Source: Flavobacteriaceae bacterium UBA6268
GTDB taxonomy: Bacteria > Bacteroidota > Bacteroidia > Flavobacteriales > Flavobacteriaceae
DNA: 18,216 nt
Direction: 5' to 3'
Assembly: GCA_002440705.1 (NCBI GenBank)
Contig: DJVA01000039.1
Coordinates: forward strand, 1 to 18,216
The notes beneath the pieces were generated by a model that ran no database searches, was not told where the DNA came from, and saw only the letters and a program-made list of their open reading frames with translations. The number at the start of each line of letters is the position of its first letter. Positions within the stretch are counted from its first letter, which is position 1. The translations under genes and the position numbers were made by a program. Positions 14,844-18,216 of the stretch are shown here, piece after piece.

Positions 14844-16900
14844 TGCATGTCTAATTTACGTTTAAGGTACGCTTTTTCCTTTTCAGAATAGGATGAAAAA
14901 AGCGCCAAAACTTGCGCTTTATTTCCTTCTTCTTCCATAAAATTGTCGAGCATTGCTCTCGCTGCATCCCTAAAACGCCAGTAATGATGGGTGCAGGCAT
15001 TGATTAAGTTCTGGATAAAAACAGGGTCGCTAATTCCCATGGCGTAAAGGTATTCGAAAGCTTTCTGCCGAATTTCAAAACTAAAGTCGGGCCCTGAATA
15101 GCCCAAAAGCTCCTCGAGGTACCCTTTTTTGGTGTCCGTACGATACCCTTCCGTATACAATGCCAGGGTTAACCACAATTGCCGAATGTTTTTATCTTGA
15201 AAACCCATGATACCGTCCATTCGGTCCAAGTAAACTGTCCTCCTTCCCGGAAACTGCAACCACAGATTGTACAAAGCCGCCTCCTGTGTAAGGTAAGAGG
15301 CATCGTTTAACAAGTTTTCATATTCGGCACGAAAGGATTCCGGGATGCCATCCATGGAAAGTGCCACGGCTTGGCGAACCCAAATATTTTCGGTTTTCAT
15401 GGCGGTTTGGTACAGCGACATTACCTCTGAAAAGGGCTCTTTGGACAATTGGTATACCGCTTCTTGTCCAATAAACTCATTGCCTCCCTGTATTGCTTCT
15501 CGAAGCTGCGCTTCTTTGTTTGATAGAGGAAGGTCCCACAAGGCCGCCGTTTCAAAGTATTTTTGAATGAAGGGTGATTGCATCAGCGATTGGTAGGCAG
15601 CCTCCGACTGAAAGGCCGACTGATACAGCCAATCCTGTTCCCAACTTGAAATGTCGGTATTGGTCAATGCGCGTATTTCATTTAAAAAATCTTCGGTATT
15701 TACATTTTGGTAGGCATGCTTTTTCAGGTAGTTTTTCACTGCATTCTTAAACGTATCCTCACCAATGGTTTCTTTCAGAATATGGAGTGCCCAAGCTCCT
15801 TTTTCGTAAAAAGTGAGCGATGATGCTTTTGGGTCTAGGAGGTACTCCCCCTTTCCTTCTTCACTTAAAGCCTTTAACTGCTCGGCACTTTGAAAGAGTT
15901 TCCAATAATAATAGTCCGTACCAAAAAGCGCACGCTCGGCCAATAGTGCATAGTAGGTGGCAAACCCCTCATGAAGCCAATGGTGCTTGCCTTCAGTCTC
16001 GGTTACCAAATTTCCAAACCATTGATGGGCCATCTCGTGCGCGTTTACGTTTATGTAATTTCGGTCTTTGAATGCAACGGAATCGATTACAAATGCCTCT
16101 GAAAAAAAAGTACAGCCGGTATTTTCCATACCCGCATACAGAAAATCCCGAATGGGTACTTCCTTGTAATTTTGCCAAGGATACGGCACCCCAATTTCTT
16201 CCCCCAAAAAATCGAATAGCTGCTGTGTGTAGCGGTAGGTCGGTTCAAAGTAAGCAGAATCCTTAGGTTCATAATACAGTTCTATGGGAATTCCCGATTC
16301 AGAAGTAAGGGTACGATGTTCAAAGTTTCCAACCGCAAAAGCCACCAAATAGCTGGACATGGGCTGCTGCATGTTAAACTTCCAATACACTTTTGGTCCC
16401 TTGGGTATTTTTGAAACTAGCGTACCGTTTGCTATGGCGATGCTCCCCGAAGGAATGATTAAGGTTAGGTCAAACTCCATCTTATCGGTCATGGCATCTA
16501 AACTGGGAAGCCAATTTGAGGTATATTTTCCTTGGCCTTGGGTCCAAATTTGATGGTGTCCAAAATACAAGGTCTGCTTCGGAAATGCTTCGTATTGAAA
16601 AAAAGCAGTGTAGGTACGAAATGCCTCAAAAGGGCCGATGAGCCATATTTTATTTTCCTGTGCCTTTACGGGAACACCCTCCATGGCTTGGCCTTTGATG
16701 GTCATGTGCTGGGCATCCAAGTAAATGGAATCTACTGCCTGCAAGGTCTTGAATTTCACCTTTACACTTCCAAAAACTTTTGCTTCAGTAGTAAAAGGTT
16801 CTATGGCAGCATCAATTTTCAGAAAATCTACGAGCGAATCCTGCTGGGCATAACCCAAGGAACTAAGGCAGAGGCATACAAAAAGAAAAAAACGGAACAT
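14840..16900 (-). CDS. Exported M1-family zinc aminopeptidase
   Basis: The 686-residue protein starts at ATG 16900-16898 with a signal peptide (MFRFFLFVCLCLSSLGYAQQ, cleavage near residue 18). The frame is open for 64 further codons upstream, but these lack coding character and run into the recG start region, so they are excluded. The M1 N-terminal beta domain spans about 25-230. The catalytic domain has the exopeptidase motif as AGMEN (256-260), the zinc site HEMAH (288-292, ligands His288 and His292, catalytic Glu289) and the third ligand Glu311 in HEGFATYY. The C-terminal part (about 480-680) is helical and repetitive, like the HEAT-type region of aminopeptidase N and LTA4-hydrolase relatives. 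It releases N-terminal amino acids from peptides in the periplasm or outside the cell. The downstream gene, a patatin, is ATGA-coupled to it. Confidence 0.93.
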   Translation of the reverse strand: MFRFFLFVCLCLSSLGYAQQDSLVDFLKIDAAIEPFTTEAKVFGSVKVKFKTLQAVDSIYLDAQHMTIKGQAMEGVPVKAQENKIWLIGPFEAFRTYTAFFQYEAFPKQTLYFGHHQIWTQGQGKYTSNWLPSLDAMTDKMEFDLTLIIPSGSIAIANGTLVSKIPKGPKVYWKFNMQQPMSSYLVAFAVGNFEHRTLTSESGIPIELYYEPKDSAYFEPTYRYTQQLFDFLGEEIGVPYPWQNYKEVPIRDFLYAGMENTGCTFFSEAFVIDSVAFKDRNYINVNAHEMAHQWFGNLVTETEGKHHWLHEGFATYYALLAERALFGTDYYYWKLFQSAEQLKALSEEGKGEYLLDPKASSLTFYEKGAWALHILKETIGEDTFKNAVKNYLKKHAYQNVNTEDFLNEIRALTNTDISSWEQDWLYQSAFQSEAAYQSLMQSPFIQKYFETAALWDLPLSNKEAQLREAIQGGNEFIGQEAVYQLSKEPFSEVMSLYQTAMKTENIWVRQAVALSMDGIPESFRAEYENLLNDASYLTQEAALYNLWLQFPGRRTVYLDRMDGIMGFQDKNIRQLWLTLALYTEGYRTDTKKGYLEELLGYSGPDFSFEIRQKAFEYLYAMGISDPVFIQNLINACTHHYWRFRDAARAMLDNFMEEEGNKAQVLALFSSYSEKEKAYLKRKLDMQ

Positions 16901-16997
16901 GGAAGTTGTGTACAATTTTATAGCCAAGATACTCATTAAATAGCAGAAATTATACCAGCCTATGTAGGTCTTATCCAGAAATTGGTATTTTCGTTTT

Positions 16998-18216
16998 ATG
17001 GATTCCCAATCGCTACAAACTCCTATCGAGTATCTTAAGGGTGTTGGTCCCAATCGGGCCGATTTGCTCAAGAAGGAGTTAGGCATCCACACCTTTCAGG
17101 ATTTGATCCATCTTTTCCCAAACCGTTACCTCGACCGCACCAAATACTACCGAATTGCGGAACTACAGGACACACAGGCCGAAGTACAGGTGGTTGGACG
17201 CATTACCCACATCAAAACCGTTGAGCAAAAGCGCGGGAAGCGTCTGGTAGCAACCTTTATGGACGATACTGGCCAAATGGAATTGGTGTGGTTTCGAGGA
17301 CATCGCTGGATTCGTGAAAACCTTAAGCTAAACGTTCCGTATGTTATTTTTGGGAAAATCAACCAATTCAACAACGGATTTTCCATGCCGCATCCAGAAA
17401 TGGAACTGCAGGAGGCACATGAAAAAAGCCTTCGTTCGGCCATGCAACCCATTTATCCTTCAACAGAAAAACTATCAAGTAGTGGCATTACGAACAAAGT
17501 GATTAGCACTTTGATCCAAAATTTATTTCTCGAAACAAAGTTGCAGTTTTCAGAAACTCTATCTAAAACAATTATGGGGCCCTTGAAATTAATCCCCAAA
17601 AATGAAGCTCTTCTTAACATCCATTTTCCAAAAAGCCAAGCACTGCTGGCGAAGGCACAATATCGATTGAAGTTTGAAGAATTGTTCTATGTACAATTAC
17701 AATTACTCCGAAAGAATTGGTTGCACAAGACCAAATTTAAGGGCTATACTTTTACCAAAGTGGGGGATTATTTCCATACCTTTTTTGAAACGGTTTTGCC
17801 CTTTCCACTCACGGAAGCACAGAAACGTGTGGTGAAGGAAATTCGGAGCGATTTGGGGAGCCAGGCACAAATGAACCGCTTATTGCAAGGCGATGTGGGT
17901 TCGGGAAAGACGGTAGTGGCCTTCATGTCAATGCTCATCGCACTTGACAACGGTTTTCAAGCTTGCTTAATGGCTCCGACTGAAATTTTGTCAGTCCAGC
18001 ACTACAACAGCTTATTGAATTGGTGTAAATTATTGAATATCAGTATTTCAATATTAACTGGTTCAACTTCAACTTCAAATAGAAAATCCATTCACGAAAA
18101 CCTTCAAAATGGGTCCTTGCAATTGTTGGTAGGCACCCATGCCCTCTTGGAAGATCGTGTTCAATTCAAAAATTTGGGCCTTGCCATTGTGGACGAACAA
18201 CATCGTTTTGGAGTGG
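16998..18216 (+). CDS. recG: ATP-dependent DNA helicase RecG, 3' truncated by window edge
   Basis: An open frame begins at ATG 16998-17000 and runs without a stop to the end of the window, giving 406 complete codons, a little over half of the usual length (about 700). The N-terminal wedge domain is visible with PIEYLKGVGPNRADLLKKEL (residues 9-28) and FPNRYLDRTKYY, followed by the OB-type stretch (VVGRITHIKTVEQKRGKRLV). The helicase core then starts: PFPLTEAQKRVVKEI, Walker A GDVGSGKT (near 298-305), MAPTEILSVQHY (motif Ia) and the DEQH box in VDEQHRFGV at the right edge. RecG remodels stalled replication forks and branched recombination intermediates by fork regression. It is divergent from the M1 aminopeptidase across 97 bp. 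No in-frame stop or frameshift is present in the visible part. Confidence 0.96.
   Translation, partial: MDSQSLQTPIEYLKGVGPNRADLLKKELGIHTFQDLIHLFPNRYLDRTKYYRIAELQDTQAEVQVVGRITHIKTVEQKRGKRLVATFMDDTGQMELVWFRGHRWIRENLKLNVPYVIFGKINQFNNGFSMPHPEMELQEAHEKSLRSAMQPIYPSTEKLSSSGITNKVISTLIQNLFLETKLQFSETLSKTIMGPLKLIPKNEALLNIHFPKSQALLAKAQYRLKFEELFYVQLQLLRKNWLHKTKFKGYTFTKVGDYFHTFFETVLPFPLTEAQKRVVKEIRSDLGSQAQMNRLLQGDVGSGKTVVAFMSMLIALDNGFQACLMAPTEILSVQHYNSLLNWCKLLNISISILTGSTSTSNRKSIHENLQNGSLQLLVGTHALLEDRVQFKNLGLAIVDEQHRFGV

Noticed and set aside
16986..16993. TATTTTCG as a -7 element for recG.
   Set aside because: It is only 4 bp from the ATG and has no -33 element at the right distance, so the message would start at or inside the coding region.
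16901..17092. A 64-residue N-terminal extension of the M1 aminopeptidase.
   Set aside because: It would hide the signal peptide, overlap the start of recG and lacks family similarity; the ATG at 16900 gives a perfect signal sequence.

Overview
The window looks like chromosomal DNA from a marine-type Flavobacteriaceae member (phylum Bacteroidota). The signs are a protein with a type IX secretion (T9SS) type A C-terminal sorting domain, a beta-propeller/Y_Y_Y histidine kinase paired with a LytTR regulator, promoters of the Bacteroidota form (TTTG, about 19 bases, TAnnTTTG), almost no Shine-Dalgarno sequences, and moderately low GC. Genus and species cannot be fixed from the sequence alone. Most of the window is compact housekeeping and signalling DNA with short intergenic gaps (none above about 160 bp). 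No tRNA, rRNA, CRISPR array, insertion sequence or phage integrase was seen.

Left edge (1-1792, all minus strand): this is the most interesting part. A 191-residue DUF4255/Pvc16-type protein, the tail-terminator family of extracellular contractile injection systems (eCIS), is coupled by an ATGA overlap to a second gene that runs off the window. Upstream in the same orientation is a regulator with a LuxR-type helix-turn-helix and a receiver-like N-terminus lacking the phospho-acceptor aspartate. Between regulator and DUF4255 gene lie direct repeats of TGTCTAC. This looks like the promoter end of an eCIS cluster with its own regulator; the structural genes would lie beyond position 1.

Region 1923-4918 (minus): a UvrD/PcrA helicase followed by a YciO/Sua5-type threonylcarbamoyl-AMP synthase-like protein, with a small hairpin between them. 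Region 5063-7912 (plus): an exported M20D amidohydrolase and, 6 bp later, a membrane-anchored protein carrying only the FMN/3Fe-4S synthase domain of glutamate synthase, under a recognisable Bacteroidota promoter. Its end overlaps by 23 bp the end of the convergent two-component pair at 7890-11419 (propeller histidine kinase, then LytTR regulator, ATGA-coupled).

Region 11503-13251 (minus): a T9SS-sorted surface or secreted protein of unknown function, ended by a strong hairpin terminator. It is divergent from a small membrane-anchored conserved protein at 13413-13937, which has a near-perfect Bacteroidota promoter. Region 13941-16900 (minus): an exported M1 aminopeptidase ATGA-coupled to a cytosolic patatin-like phospholipase. 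Right edge (16998-18216, plus): the first 406 codons of RecG, cut by the window end.
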